64,000 nt of DNA from Lentzea nigeriaca (GCF_016907955.1 NZ_JAFBCX010000001.1:744001-808000); one strand, 5' to 3'; shown: positions 15,418-25,005, numbered from the stretch's first letter. Numbers and translations: made by a program. The notes: generated by a model from the sequence alone, not told the origin.

Positions 15418-17811
15418 TCAACTGCGGTCCAGGTTCCCACCCCCTGCACGTCTATCAGCAGGCTGCTGGTTCAGATCAATTGAGACGAGGTCGGCGAAAG
15501 CTTTTCCGAATTCCACACAAAGGTGATAGTCGGAGTGAGTGTCCACTTTGTCCGGCGAGCCGTTGGACTCGCTCGCGCGGCGGTCGAGGGAGTTCTCCTC
15601 CCAGCCGTGCACCGGGAAACCGAGGTAGTCGGTGCGGCGCCACAGGTTGATCCAGCTCGGGCCCAGCAGCACGGTCAGCCCGTGATCCGGTGTCGTGCCG
15701 GGCTTCCGCCGCCACGGGTCGCACGAGAACATCGCTCCCGCACGCACTTCCGGTGTACCGAGCACGGCCGGGCCGAGCAGCTCCGGGAAGATCCGCCCGA
15801 AGTACGGCCGCAGCTGCACGCCGTACGTCAGCAGCTGCACCCGGCGCAGATACCCCTCCGGCAACGCGTACAGCGCCGCGACGGCCAGCACGGCGCCCAG
15901 GCTGTGCGCGGACAGGACCACGCGGTTCTCCGGCGACTCGTCCAGAAACTCGCGGGTCCGGTCGGCGATCTCCGGCACAGCGCGTTCCGCGTAGCAGGGC
16001 GGCGCGAACGGGTGTGCCGTGCGCGGCAGGAAGCACATCAGGTCCCACAGCAGGCCGAGCGGGCGGCGGTTGGTCAGCATTCCCGCGCCCACGAACGAGC
16101 CGATCACCGAGACACCGGCGAGACCGGTGACCCAGTCGCCCTTGCCCACCACCCACGTCACGCCCCACCAGCTCGTCCAGGACGGCGCGGCGAACGTCAG
16201 GTGACACGTCAGGACCAGCGCGAGCACGCCGAGGGTCGACAGCACCCCGACGACGTTCTCGGCCCGGTGCGTGACCGCGGCGACGTGCCGCACCCGCACG
16301 ACGAGCACCTCCGCCTCGTCGTCCAGGGCGGAGGGTTTGGCCAGCCGCGTCAGCAACGTCAGCGCCTGCGCGACCATCAGCAGCACCAGCGGAACCAGCG
16401 CCACGGCGAAGGCCGCGCTGAACCACGGGTAGAACGACGGCACCCGCAGCCCCGTCCCGATCCAGCCGCGGAACGTCAGCACCAGCACCGTCGACAGCAT
16501 CACCGACGTGGTCAGCGACAACCCCAGCAGCACACCGGGTCCGGCTCCGCGCCAGGCCTGCCACTCGTCGCCGTGCCGTGGCCGCGCGCGCCACGCGAGC
16601 ACGACGCCGACCACCGCCGCGCCGATCCAGGCGAGCGGAAACCAGTACGTGGCAACCATGAACGCCACGAACAGCACGAGGAACACCAGCGGGCCCTTGG
16701 CGTCGTTGCGCCGCCACGACCACGCCGCCAGCACGGACCCGAGCAGCGCCACCGCCACGACCGGCGGCCCCCACGAGGCGAGCCAGAGCGGCCCGGTGAA
16801 CTCCGGCTCGATCGCGTAGAGCCCGAACCCGTGGGCCACCAGCACGAGCACGGCCGAGACCACCAGCAACCACGACCACAGGCCGCCCTTCTCGCTCGAC
16901 GGCACGTCCGGGCAGTCCGTCGTCGTCACGACCACGCGAGCCATGACGACGGCCAGCAGACCACCCGCGAGCACGGTCAGTATCAGGAAGAACGCGTGCT
17001 GCGACTGCTGGGCGCTCGTCACCAGCGTCACGACGCAGCAGCCGGCCGCGAGGTGCAGCCGGGTGAGTCTGCGTATCCGCGGGCTGCCCTCCCACATCGA
17101 CGGCCTGCTGAGCAGCACACCGGGCCGAGGTGCCGGCGGGCGCCGCATCGCCGTCATCTCGTACCTGCTGCGGGACAACGACGTCAGGGCCATCAGACCC
17201 AGGAGCAGCAACACCGGGACGGCGGACGCGGCGAGCACCCTGACGTGCCGCGGGGGATCGCCCAGCAGGTCCATGAACTCCGGCAGCCGCTTGCAGGTGG
17301 TGCCCGGCAACGAGCACTGGATCGCGTAGAGGTCGATCGCCACCTCGCACACCGCGAGCACCAGCAGCACCGTGAGCCCGAGCCCGAACAGCCGCGTGCT
17401 GGCCGCGCCGCGCCCGGCGTTCCACCACACCATCCGCTTCGCGGCCGGGACCGAGTCGTCGGGCAGCTTGCGCGACCAGTAGGCGACGTTCGCGAGCCCG
17501 AACGGCAGCAGCAACGCCCAGCCGATGCGGCCCAGCGCGTTCGCGAACGTCGACGGCACCCCGCTGCCCGGCACACCGGGGCTGCTGCGCGCCATACCGC
17601 CCCACGAGTACGCCTCGCGCCGCACGTCGTCAGGCACCCGTCCGGGGTGATCCGGTGGCAGTTCGGCGACCTTGTCCGGTTTCGGCCGCCAGAAGCTGCC
17701 GAACCTGTCGCCGCGGAACTGCTCCACGGCGTGGTCGGGAAGGGCCAGCATCGCGTCCGGGGGCGTGTTGTTGACCCCGTGGATGCGCAGTTCGAGGGTG
17801 CGAGGACTCAT
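15418..17811 (-). CDS. large multi-pass membrane protein with alpha/beta-hydrolase-type motif
   Basis: A 797-residue protein from ATG 17811 (GGGAGG 9 bases upstream). It opens with LELRIHGVNNTPPDAML, a family start seen in large actinomycete membrane proteins, and then has about twelve hydrophobic segments across the middle. A soluble C-terminal domain carries RVVLSAHSLGAVLAVAALYAL, a nucleophile elbow of the form A-H-S-L-G rather than G-H-S-L-G. A later PDHGLTVLL and DTHSDYHL could supply the acid and His. It may be a membrane-bound lipase or esterase, but the substrate is unknown. It is divergent from the S41 protease, with 120 bases between starts, and upstream of the SOD gene in one unit. 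Confidence 0.75.
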   Translation of the reverse strand: MSPRTLELRIHGVNNTPPDAMLALPDHAVEQFRGDRFGSFWRPKPDKVAELPPDHPGRVPDDVRREAYSWGGMARSSPGVPGSGVPSTFANALGRIGWALLLPFGLANVAYWSRKLPDDSVPAAKRMVWWNAGRGAASTRLFGLGLTVLLVLAVCEVAIDLYAIQCSLPGTTCKRLPEFMDLLGDPPRHVRVLAASAVPVLLLLGLMALTSLSRSRYEMTAMRRPPAPRPGVLLSRPSMWEGSPRIRRLTRLHLAAGCCVVTLVTSAQQSQHAFFLILTVLAGGLLAVVMARVVVTTTDCPDVPSSEKGGLWSWLLVVSAVLVLVAHGFGLYAIEPEFTGPLWLASWGPPVVAVALLGSVLAAWSWRRNDAKGPLVFLVLFVAFMVATYWFPLAWIGAAVVGVVLAWRARPRHGDEWQAWRGAGPGVLLGLSLTTSVMLSTVLVLTFRGWIGTGLRVPSFYPWFSAAFAVALVPLVLLMVAQALTLLTRLAKPSALDDEAEVLVVRVRHVAAVTHRAENVVGVLSTLGVLALVLTCHLTFAAPSWTSWWGVTWVVGKGDWVTGLAGVSVIGSFVGAGMLTNRRPLGLLWDLMCFLPRTAHPFAPPCYAERAVPEIADRTREFLDESPENRVVLSAHSLGAVLAVAALYALPEGYLRRVQLLTYGVQLRPYFGRIFPELLGPAVLGTPEVRAGAMFSCDPWRRKPGTTPDHGLTVLLGPSWINLWRRTDYLGFPVHGWEENSLDRRASESNGSPDKVDTHSDYHLCVEFGKAFADLVSIDLNQQPADRRAGGGNLDRS

Positions 17812-17931
17812 CGCCGGGCCTCCCTTTACTCCAGTTGTCGTCGCGAAAACTGCTCTGGTTAGCGGCCGAACGGGTGAAAAAGGTGTATCCGGGCGGTCTG
17901 GAAAGCCTCTACTTGGCAAGGAGGCCCCACC

Positions 17932-19809
17932 ATGACCGCAACCGCTCACCCGAACGTCGCAAACTCCGTCGGACTCGCCGAGTTCCTCGCCGCCGCGGGC
18001 AGTCTCACCCTGGCGCAGCGCAAACTCATCGTCGACCAGGCGCTGATCCTGCTGGAACACAACTACGCGCACCTGCCGCTCAAAGTCGCCATGCACGCGG
18101 TGAACCCCGTGCAAAGACTCAGAGTTCTGAGAGCCAGACTCGAGCGGCAGACCGACGCCACGGCCGAGCCGGAGTGGCAGTTCCACCGCGAGCTGTCGAG
18201 CACCTTCCACTCGGTGCGCGACCTGCACACGAACTACCTGTTGCCCGCGCCGTTCGCGGGCAAGATCGCCTTCCTGCCGTTCCAGCTGGAGCGCTGCTTC
18301 GCCGCGGACGGCACCGAGCAGTACCTCGTCGCCCGCACGGTCTCCGACTTCGACGGTCTCGCCGTCGGCGCCGAGGTCACGCACTGGAACGGCACGCCGA
18401 TCGCGCGCGCCGTCGCGTTGAACGGCGCGATCTTCGCGGGCAGCAACACCGCGGCGAACCTCGCCCGCGGCCTGGAGTCGCTCACGTTGCGCCCCTTGGT
18501 GATCCAGCTCCCGCCCGACGAGGACTGGGTCGTCGTCACCCACCGCACCGAGAGCGGTGAGTCGCAGGACATCCGCGTCGACTGGCAGGTGACCGACAAC
18601 CTGCCGCCGATGACCGACGTCGACTCGCTGTCGCCCGCCGCAGCCGCGCAGGGCGTCGACCTGGACTCCGACGAGAAGGCCCGCGCCAAGAAGTTGTTGC
18701 ACGCCCCCAAGGTCGTGCAGGCGGAGGCGGCCGGTGGTGCCATCGCGATGGCGGCACAGGACGTCCCGACGACCATGCCCGGCGTGTTCCGCGCGCGTCC
18801 GGTCACCACGCCGTCCGGCGAGTTCGGGCACCTGCGGATCTTCACGTTCAGCGTCGACGACCCGCAGGCGTTCCTCACGGAGTTCGTGCGGCTCGCGGCT
18901 TTGTTGCCGCAGAACGGTCTCATCGTCGACGTGCGCGACAACGGCGGCGGCCACATCTTCGCCGCGGAGTTCCTGCTGCAGACGATGACGCCGCGGCGCA
19001 TCGACCCGGAACCCGTGCAGTTCCTGAGCACACCGCTGAACCTGCGGATCTGCCGCCGCCACGCGGACAACCCGACCAAGCAGATCGACCTGGGCCCGTG
19101 GTTCCCGTCGCTCGACTCGTCGACCGAGACCGGGCAGGCGTTCTCCTGCTCCCACACCATCACGCCGGTCGACGGCGCGAACGCGGTGGGCCAGACCTAC
19201 CACGGCCCGGTCGTGCTGATCACCGACGCGCGGTGCTACTCCGCCACCGACATCTTCGCCGCGGGCTGGGCCGACCACGAGCTCGGCCCGATCCTGGGCG
19301 TGGACGACAACACCGGTGCGGGCGGCGCGAACGTGTGGACCCACGGGCTGCTGATGACGCTGCTGAAGATCCCGGCGCCGGGCGACCCGGAGACGCCGTA
19401 CAAGCCGTTGCCCAACAAGGCGAACATGCGCGTGTCGATCCGCCGCACGTTGCGGGTCGGCAAGCTCGCCGGCACTCCCGTGGAGGACCTGGGCGTGCGG
19501 CCCACGCACGAGCACAAGATCACGCGGGCGGATCTGTTGCAGGGCAACGTTGACCTGCTGGCCCGCGCGGGTTCGCTGCTCGCCGCGATGCCGGTGCGGC
19601 GCCTGGGAGTGGCGGTCGCCGGAACGACCGTCTCACTGGACACCGTGAACCTCGACCGGGTGGACATCTACGTCGACGGCCGCCCGGCCACCTCGCTGGA
19701 CGTGACCGACGGCGCGCACACCGCGACGTTGAGCGCGACCGGAACCGAGGTGCGCGTCGAAGGGTTCGCGGACGGGCAGCTGGTGGCCGCGCGCAAGGTC
19801 GCCAGCTGA
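17932..19809 (+). CDS. S41-family peptidase
   Basis: A 625-residue protein with CAAGGAGG at 17918-17925, 6 bases before the ATG. The C-terminal processing-protease core is visible: FGHLRIFTFSV, LIVDVRDNGGGHIFAAE and the nucleophile region VVLITDARCYSATDIFAAGW, where Ser in CYSATD is the expected catalytic residue. No signal peptide is evident, so it is cytoplasmic or exported by another route. The N-terminal 250 residues contain a tail-specific-protease-type helical part (LHTNYLLPAPF) and a PDZ-like stretch (GLAVGAEVTHWNG). It ends at a strong hairpin terminator. Confidence 0.87.
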   Translation: MTATAHPNVANSVGLAEFLAAAGSLTLAQRKLIVDQALILLEHNYAHLPLKVAMHAVNPVQRLRVLRARLERQTDATAEPEWQFHRELSSTFHSVRDLHTNYLLPAPFAGKIAFLPFQLERCFAADGTEQYLVARTVSDFDGLAVGAEVTHWNGTPIARAVALNGAIFAGSNTAANLARGLESLTLRPLVIQLPPDEDWVVVTHRTESGESQDIRVDWQVTDNLPPMTDVDSLSPAAAAQGVDLDSDEKARAKKLLHAPKVVQAEAAGGAIAMAAQDVPTTMPGVFRARPVTTPSGEFGHLRIFTFSVDDPQAFLTEFVRLAALLPQNGLIVDVRDNGGGHIFAAEFLLQTMTPRRIDPEPVQFLSTPLNLRICRRHADNPTKQIDLGPWFPSLDSSTETGQAFSCSHTITPVDGANAVGQTYHGPVVLITDARCYSATDIFAAGWADHELGPILGVDDNTGAGGANVWTHGLLMTLLKIPAPGDPETPYKPLPNKANMRVSIRRTLRVGKLAGTPVEDLGVRPTHEHKITRADLLQGNVDLLARAGSLLAAMPVRRLGVAVAGTTVSLDTVNLDRVDIYVDGRPATSLDVTDGAHTATLSATGTEVRVEGFADGQLVAARKVAS

Positions 19810-19815
19810 AGGGGC

Positions 19816-19850
19816 GGGCGCTGCTGGTGACTCCATGATCAGCAGCGCCC
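19816..19850. terminator. two-way hairpin terminator between S41 gene and secreted protein gene
   Basis: GGGCGCTGCTG and CAGCAGCGCCC form a perfect 11-bp stem around a 13-base loop, followed by GTTCCTGTTGT. It lies 7 bases past the S41 stop and 36 bases from the stop of the convergent gene. Confidence 0.75.
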
Positions 19851-19886
19851 GTTCCTGTTGTGCTACTTCTGTTGTGCCGCTTGGTG

Positions 19887-20462
19887 TTACTTGGTGAACG
19901 TGAAGGCGCGGTCGGTGGCGAGAACCGCCAGCTGCGCCTCGGTGCCCGCCGTCCAGCTCTGGACCCAGACCACCTCACCGTTCGGGCGGAAGTTCCGCGC
20001 CTCCACGATGCCGAACCGGTCGTCCTTGGCGAAGACGGTCACGCCGCCCTTGTGGTCGCTCACGGTGCTGGTGCACTTGGCGTACTTCTCGCAGTACTCC
20101 TTCGGCGACCACGCGTGCTGGCCCGGCGCGTTGACCTGCGTGTACGTGGTGACGTTCTGGCCCTTGTAGGTGAACGTCACCGTGTTGCCCATGTACTGCA
20201 TGTCGTCGAACACGCCTGCCGCCTCGCCGCCCCACTGGCTGGGCTCGACGTTCCGCGCGCCCCGGAAGGCACGCGGGTAGGTCTTCTCCTGCCGTGCGCT
20301 GAACTCGTCGGCCTGCTTCTGCAGTTCCGCCTTGGTCTTGTGGACCGGCGTGACGTCCTTCGGCGGCCACGGGTAGTCGGCCTGGCCGGCCTGAGCGGAC
20401 GCGGTGCCCGCGAGACCGACGAGAGCGAGGCCCGTCAGGGCAGCCGCCATTACCTTGCGCAT
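19887..20462 (-). CDS. secreted protein of unknown function
   Basis: A 191-residue protein from ATG 20462 with GGGGGA just upstream. It has a clear Sec signal (MRKVMAAALTGLALVGLAGTASAQA) with AxA cleavage near residue 24. The mature part has Lys/Glu-rich helices, then a beta-rich region with one Cys pair (EYCEKYAKCTST) and many aromatic residues. I do not recognise the family. It lies between the S41 protease and a LuxR-type regulator. Confidence 0.78.
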   Translation of the reverse strand: MRKVMAAALTGLALVGLAGTASAQAGQADYPWPPKDVTPVHKTKAELQKQADEFSARQEKTYPRAFRGARNVEPSQWGGEAAGVFDDMQYMGNTVTFTYKGQNVTTYTQVNAPGQHAWSPKEYCEKYAKCTSTVSDHKGGVTVFAKDDRFGIVEARNFRPNGEVVWVQSWTAGTEAQLAVLATDRAFTFTK

Positions 20463-20544
20463 TGATCCCCCAATGGCGAGTTGTTGCTTGCACACAAGGA
20501 GACGCCACAAGATCACCGGAGGTTGCACCCGACTTTTCCGCGGT

Positions 20545-21489
20545 CTACAGCCACCCTCGCCGCATCGCCTGAACCCCGGCCTGGAACCGGGTCTGCGCGC
20601 CACAGCGATCCATCAGCTGCCGCACCCGTCGCTGGACGGTGCGCGGAGCCAGTCCCAGTTGCCGTGCGATCGACTCGTCGGTCAGGCCCGCCGCGAGCAG
20701 CCCGAGCAGGTTCGGGTCCACATCGGCCGCCGCGGCGTAGATCCCACCTGGACTGAACGGGATTCCCTTGTCCCAGTACAGCTCGAACGTCGACCGCAGC
20801 ACGTCCAGCAGCGCCGACGGACGGATCAGCAGCACCTTGTCGACCACGTCGCCGTTCGCGACCGGCAGGACCGCGGCGTGCGTGTCGATCACGGCGAGCT
20901 TGAACGGCAACGTCGGCGTGACGCGGGCCCGTTCTCCGGCGGCGACCAGTTCGATGATCTCGGTGACACGGCCGGGAAGGTCCACAGCGGACCGGTCGTA
21001 GACGACACGCCACTGCACGTCGCGCTGACGGGTCGCGTCCTCCAGGGCGACGTGCTCGCCCAGCGGCGTCACGTACGGTGGCTGGTCGAGCACGCACACC
21101 TCTTCGCGGGCGCCGTTCAGCAGTGTGTTCCACAGCTCGCGAACCGCACTGACACCGGTCACGACCTCGACGAACGCGTTGTCGCCCTGCTCCTCGTCGC
21201 GGTTGCGCAGGTAGAGCTCCATCAGCGGGCCGACGTCGGCGCGCGCCCGGCGGTTCTGCTCCTCGCGGGCCGCGATGAGGGCCTCCACGGCGAGGTCGGG
21301 CGGGACGGCCTGCCACACGTCACCGGGCAGGTGGCGGACGACACCCAGGTCGTGCAGCCGCGACAGCAACTCCGGGGCGACGCCGATCTCTTCGGTGGTA
21401 CGGCTGCCTCCTGTTACCAGCAGTTCGTATACGGCAGATAGCTCCGGTGAGACGCCCAGGTGTCCGAACACGGCCATATTGTGCGCCAT
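20545..21489 (-). CDS. LuxR-type HTH regulator with TrmB-like N-terminus
   Basis: A 314-residue regulator. The N-terminus (LGVSPELSAVYELLVTGGSRTTEEI) resembles the winged-helix part of TrmB-like proteins, followed by a ligand-binding-like domain. The C-terminal HTH (PNLLGLLAAGLTDESIARQLGLAPRTVQRRVRQLM) is LuxR/GerE type. Start at ATG 21489; ATG 21477 is possible. Proteins of this layout are common in streptomycetes and relatives. The gene is divergent from the subtilase, 168 bases between starts, so it may control that protease. Confidence 0.87.
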   Translation of the reverse strand: MAHNMAVFGHLGVSPELSAVYELLVTGGSRTTEEIGVAPELLSRLHDLGVVRHLPGDVWQAVPPDLAVEALIAAREEQNRRARADVGPLMELYLRNRDEEQGDNAFVEVVTGVSAVRELWNTLLNGAREEVCVLDQPPYVTPLGEHVALEDATRQRDVQWRVVYDRSAVDLPGRVTEIIELVAAGERARVTPTLPFKLAVIDTHAAVLPVANGDVVDKVLLIRPSALLDVLRSTFELYWDKGIPFSPGGIYAAAADVDPNLLGLLAAGLTDESIARQLGLAPRTVQRRVRQLMDRCGAQTRFQAGVQAMRRGWL

Positions 21490-21657
21490 TCAGCGCAATG
21501 CCCCTGTCGTGAACACGCCAGTGTCGTTATTCGGACTCCGCTGGACCTGTTTTCGCAGGTGTGGCCCGACTTACGGTCCTCGTCACCTCCGCAGCCGGTT
21601 CAGAACCCTGACGCCCTCCACGGCATGCGAAGGCCCTGTGTGGAAGGACCCTGTCTC

Positions 21658-23448
21658 GTGAACGGATTGCGACGCACGAGCCTGTGCGCCGCGGCAGTTT
21701 CCGCCGCCGTGCTCAGCGTTGTCTCACCAGTTGACGCTGCTCCCTCCCCGGTTCAGTCCCAGCCGGACTCGACCCAGGTGAACCGCCCCTTCGAGCGGCT
21801 GATCGTCGGCTACAAGCCCGGCACCGCCGAAGCCTCGTCCGACTCCGCTGCCTCGGACGACGTTCGTCAGAAGGGCAAGTCGCTGCACCGCCGCATGGCC
21901 AGTGGTGCGGTCGTCGTCGACCTCGGCTCGAAGACCTCGAACGCCGACTCGACCATCCAGGCCTTCAAGGCCGACCCCGATGTCGCCTACGTCGAGCCGG
22001 ACCTGCTGATGCAGCCGCTGGCCGACCCGAACGACACCGACTACTCCCGGCAGTGGGACCTGTTCGAGGCCACCGCGGGTATGAACGTGCCCGGCGCGTG
22101 GTCCAGCTCCACCGGCGCCGGCGTGACCGTCGCCGTGATCGACACCGGCTACGTCGCCCACAGCGACCTGTCGGCCAAGATCGTCGCGGGCTACGACTTC
22201 GTGTCGGACGCCTCGCGTGCCCGTGACGGCGGCGGCCGGGACTCCAACCCGGCCGACGAAGGCGACTGGATGAAGGCCGGTGACTGCGGTACGGACGCCA
22301 ACGGCAACCCGTCCCCGCCGTCGGACCAGAACTCGTCCTGGCACGGCACCCACGTGGCCGGCACGATCGCCGCGTCCACCAACAACAGCAAGGGCATCGC
22401 GGGCATCGCCTACGACGCCAAGATCCAGCCGGTGCGCGTGCTCGCGCAGTGCGGTGGCTCGACCTCGGACATCGCCGACGCGATCACCTGGGCGTCCGGC
22501 GGCACGGTGAGCGGCGTCCCCGCGAACCCGACGCCCGCCAAGGTCATCAACATGTCGCTGGGCGGTCAGTCGTCCTGCTCGACGACCTACCAGAACGCCA
22601 TCAACGGCGCGATCAACCGCGGCACCACCGTCGTCGTGGCGGCCGGCAACTCGAACATGAACGCCGCCAACTTCACCCCCGCCAACTGCTCCGGCGTGAT
22701 CACCGTCGCCGCGACCAGCCGTGAGGGCAACAAGGCGTTCTACTCGAACTACGGCTCGCGCATCGACATCGCGGCGCCCGGCGGCGAAACCCGTCGCGGC
22801 ACCGACACCCCCGGCACGATCACCACGCCCGAGAACGGCATCTACTCGACGCTGAACAGCGGCGCCACCACCCCCGGCGCCGAGACCTACAAGCCCTACC
22901 AGGGCACGTCGATGGCCGCCCCGCACATCGCGGGCCTCGCGGCACTGCTGGCAGCGAAGAAGCCGTCGCTGACCCCGGCCCAGATCAAGGACCTGATCAA
23001 GACCAACGCCCGCCCCCTCCCCGGCACCTGCTCGGGCGGCTGCGGCGCCGGTCTCGCGGACGCCGCCAAGACCGTGAACGCCGTCACCACGACTCCGCCG
23101 CCCTCCGGTGGCCTGGAGAACACGACCGACGTCGCCATCACGGACCAGGGCACCGTGACGTCCTCGATCACCTCGACCTTGCCGGGCAACGCCTCGGCCA
23201 CCACCAAGGTCGGCGTGGACATCGTCCACACCTACCGGGGTGACCTGGTGATCGACCTGATCGCACCGGACGGCACCGCCTACCGCCTGAAGAACTCGTC
23301 CTCTTCGGACAGTGCCAACAACGTGGTGGCGACCTACACGGTCGACGCCTCGTCCGAGGTCGCGGCGGGCACGTGGAAGCTGCGGGTCCAGGACGTGTAC
23401 GCCGGTGACACCGGCTACATCAACGCCTGGAACCTGACCCTGCAATAG
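21658..23448 (+). CDS. secreted subtilisin-like (S8) serine protease with C-terminal P domain
   Basis: A 596-residue protein from GTG 21658 (AAGGA about 9 bases upstream). A signal peptide covers residues 1-28, an I9-type propeptide follows (RLIVGYKPG...DVAYVEPDLLMQPL), then the catalytic domain with Asp162 (VIDTGY), His229 (SWHGTHVAGT) and Ser418 (YQGTSMAAPHIAG). The C-terminal 110 residues (NTTDVAITDQGTVTSSI ... GTWKLRVQDVYAGDTGYINAWNLTL) form a proprotein-convertase P domain. It is an exported, self-processed protease. It is divergent from a LuxR-type regulator and ends at a strong terminator. Confidence 0.95.
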   Translation: MNGLRRTSLCAAAVSAAVLSVVSPVDAAPSPVQSQPDSTQVNRPFERLIVGYKPGTAEASSDSAASDDVRQKGKSLHRRMASGAVVVDLGSKTSNADSTIQAFKADPDVAYVEPDLLMQPLADPNDTDYSRQWDLFEATAGMNVPGAWSSSTGAGVTVAVIDTGYVAHSDLSAKIVAGYDFVSDASRARDGGGRDSNPADEGDWMKAGDCGTDANGNPSPPSDQNSSWHGTHVAGTIAASTNNSKGIAGIAYDAKIQPVRVLAQCGGSTSDIADAITWASGGTVSGVPANPTPAKVINMSLGGQSSCSTTYQNAINGAINRGTTVVVAAGNSNMNAANFTPANCSGVITVAATSREGNKAFYSNYGSRIDIAAPGGETRRGTDTPGTITTPENGIYSTLNSGATTPGAETYKPYQGTSMAAPHIAGLAALLAAKKPSLTPAQIKDLIKTNARPLPGTCSGGCGAGLADAAKTVNAVTTTPPPSGGLENTTDVAITDQGTVTSSITSTLPGNASATTKVGVDIVHTYRGDLVIDLIAPDGTAYRLKNSSSSDSANNVVATYTVDASSEVAAGTWKLRVQDVYAGDTGYINAWNLTLQ

Positions 23449-23466
23449 CTCCACGGGTTCGCCGAG

Positions 23467-23513
23467 GGGCGGCGCCTTCCAGACCTGGTTCGCTGGGGGA
23501 GGCGCCGCCCTTT
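23467..23513 (+). terminator. intrinsic terminator of the subtilase gene
   Basis: GGGCGGCGCCT (23467-23477) and AGGCGCCGCCC (23500-23510) pair perfectly and are followed by TTT. Confidence 0.8.
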
Positions 23514-23547
23514 CACACGATGGTGATGGGCAGCCGGTCCCAGCCGC

Positions 23548-23673
23548 TCAAACGACCGGCACGCCGTGTTCGATCGTGACTTCCCAGCCGCTGCGAGCGG
23601 CGATGAAATGATCCGTCTCGTAAAAGGGCCCACGCAACCACCTACGCAAGGCGACCGTACCCAGCACCCTCAC
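23548..23673 (-). CDS. short ORF coupled to the glycosyltransferase gene; possible gene remnant
   Basis: A 41-residue ORF whose GTG (23673) overlaps the glycosyltransferase TGA in a GTGA junction. It reads VRVLGTVALRRWLRGPFYET then DHFIAARSGWEVTIEHGVPVV and has normal high-GC codon use. The next frame downstream continues with RLSGWDRLPITIV before a stop (about 23517), which reads like the natural C-terminus of the same protein after a one-base shift. It may be a real small protein or the frameshifted end of a lost gene. I do not recognise the family. Confidence 0.35.
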   Translation of the reverse strand: MRVLGTVALRRWLRGPFYETDHFIAARSGWEVTIEHGVPVV

Positions 23674-24905
23674 ATGCTCACCAGCCGCCGATTCCGCTGC
23701 ACGATCCGCTCCAAATACCCAGCCACGGCCCGAACAGAGGGCAACCCGAGCACCTCCCGCTGAGCCCGCCGCACCCCACTGCGAACCTCCCCATTCCCCA
23801 ACGCAAGCCGGCAAGCCGAAGCAACCGCGTCCGCCCCGAATCCCCGCACCCGCACCCCAAGACCAAGCTCACAAACACGATGCGCGTTGTGCATCTGATC
23901 GTGCATCAGGGGAAGCACAGCGACCGGCACTCCAGCCCGCATGCCTTCCCGGATCGAGTTGTACCCACCGTGCGTCACCAGCAAATCCGCTGCCTGCAAC
24001 AACAACGCCTGCGGCAACGACTCGACGAGATGCACGTGAGACGCACCGGACGCCTCAACCGGCAGGCCACCGGTGAGCACCACCGCCTCACAGTCCACAG
24101 CAGACAGTCCAGCAACCAGAGTTTCCAGGTGCACCAACGGAGAGTGCCGCAAAACAGCATCCGGTATGGCATCGCAGTCGAAGAGTCGCAACGCCGACTC
24201 AGTGGCGAACACCCCACCGGACGTACTCGAAGACGCGACCACGAGCGGCCGAGCGGGATCGAGATCGGACAGCCACTGCGGCAACCGTTCTCCAGCGCTG
24301 TGGTGCGAGGGCTGCTGATAGGCGAACGCGCCGGGCATGGGTTGGCGGGCAAAGGAATAGGCGGGAGGCACCGCGTCCAACCGCCCGTACCGGTGGGCCG
24401 AGTCGAGCGATTCGTGCAGCGGCAGGCGAAGCTCCGCGCGTCGTTCGTTCAGTGCGTTCAGCAACGTCAGCCGGTCCATGTACTGGCCGACACCGGTAGG
24501 CGCTGCCACGTGCGGCACCCCGAGCTGTTCCGCGACCAGCATTCCCGCGAACTCGATGCCCGCGCGCAACACCAGGTGTGGTCGGAAGTCCGCGGCCACG
24601 GGCAGCAGAGCTCGCACCGCCGCGGTGATGTGCGGGCCCGCCGCGAACTCGACGATCATCTCGTCGGCGAACGGGTCGTAGTCCGGGGGGAGCGTGAGAA
24701 CCTCGCCCTGCAACAGGTCGGCCAGCTGGTCGCACACCTCCGGTAGCACGCCGGCGCAGCGGACCGGTTCGCCCGCGAAGCCGCGCAGGACCGAGGCCGG
24801 GCCCGCTACCAGCACCTCGTGGCCGAGCTCGGTCAGCATTGTCACGAGGGGGAGCGTTGCGCGCGCGTGGGCAGCCGAGAACGCGACAGTGCACAACACG
24901 CGCAC
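23670..24905 (-). CDS. UDP-glycosyltransferase (GT1, macrolide/MGT-like)
   Basis: A 411-residue GT-B enzyme. The GTG at 24905 has GGGGAGG 8 bases upstream and starts directly at the first beta strand (VRVLCTVAFSAAHARATLPLVTML). The C-terminal donor-binding segment has LPQALLLQAADLLVTHGGYNSIREGMRAGVPVAVLPLMHDQMHNA, the GT1 HGGxxT/S...P..xDQ..N pattern (HGGYNS). Such enzymes add sugars to small hydrophobic acceptors such as natural products. The acceptor is unknown; no biosynthetic core genes are adjacent. It is divergent from the PIG-L deacetylase. Confidence 0.88.
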   Translation of the reverse strand: MRVLCTVAFSAAHARATLPLVTMLTELGHEVLVAGPASVLRGFAGEPVRCAGVLPEVCDQLADLLQGEVLTLPPDYDPFADEMIVEFAAGPHITAAVRALLPVAADFRPHLVLRAGIEFAGMLVAEQLGVPHVAAPTGVGQYMDRLTLLNALNERRAELRLPLHESLDSAHRYGRLDAVPPAYSFARQPMPGAFAYQQPSHHSAGERLPQWLSDLDPARPLVVASSSTSGGVFATESALRLFDCDAIPDAVLRHSPLVHLETLVAGLSAVDCEAVVLTGGLPVEASGASHVHLVESLPQALLLQAADLLVTHGGYNSIREGMRAGVPVAVLPLMHDQMHNAHRVCELGLGVRVRGFGADAVASACRLALGNGEVRSGVRRAQREVLGLPSVRAVAGYLERIVQRNRRLVSM

Positions 24906-25005
24906 GACGAACCTCCCCTGCCGCCAAGGCCCTGGTTCCCCACCGTAGGGAGCGGAGCGGGCGCGGGGGAATGGGGGAGTTCCATTCGCGGGTAACGTCG
25001 CGGAC

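Noticed and set aside
17812..19515. N-terminal extension of the membrane hydrolase gene to 1365 codons
   Set aside because: The extra part is antisense to the S41 protease, while the ATG at 17811 has a good ribosome binding site.
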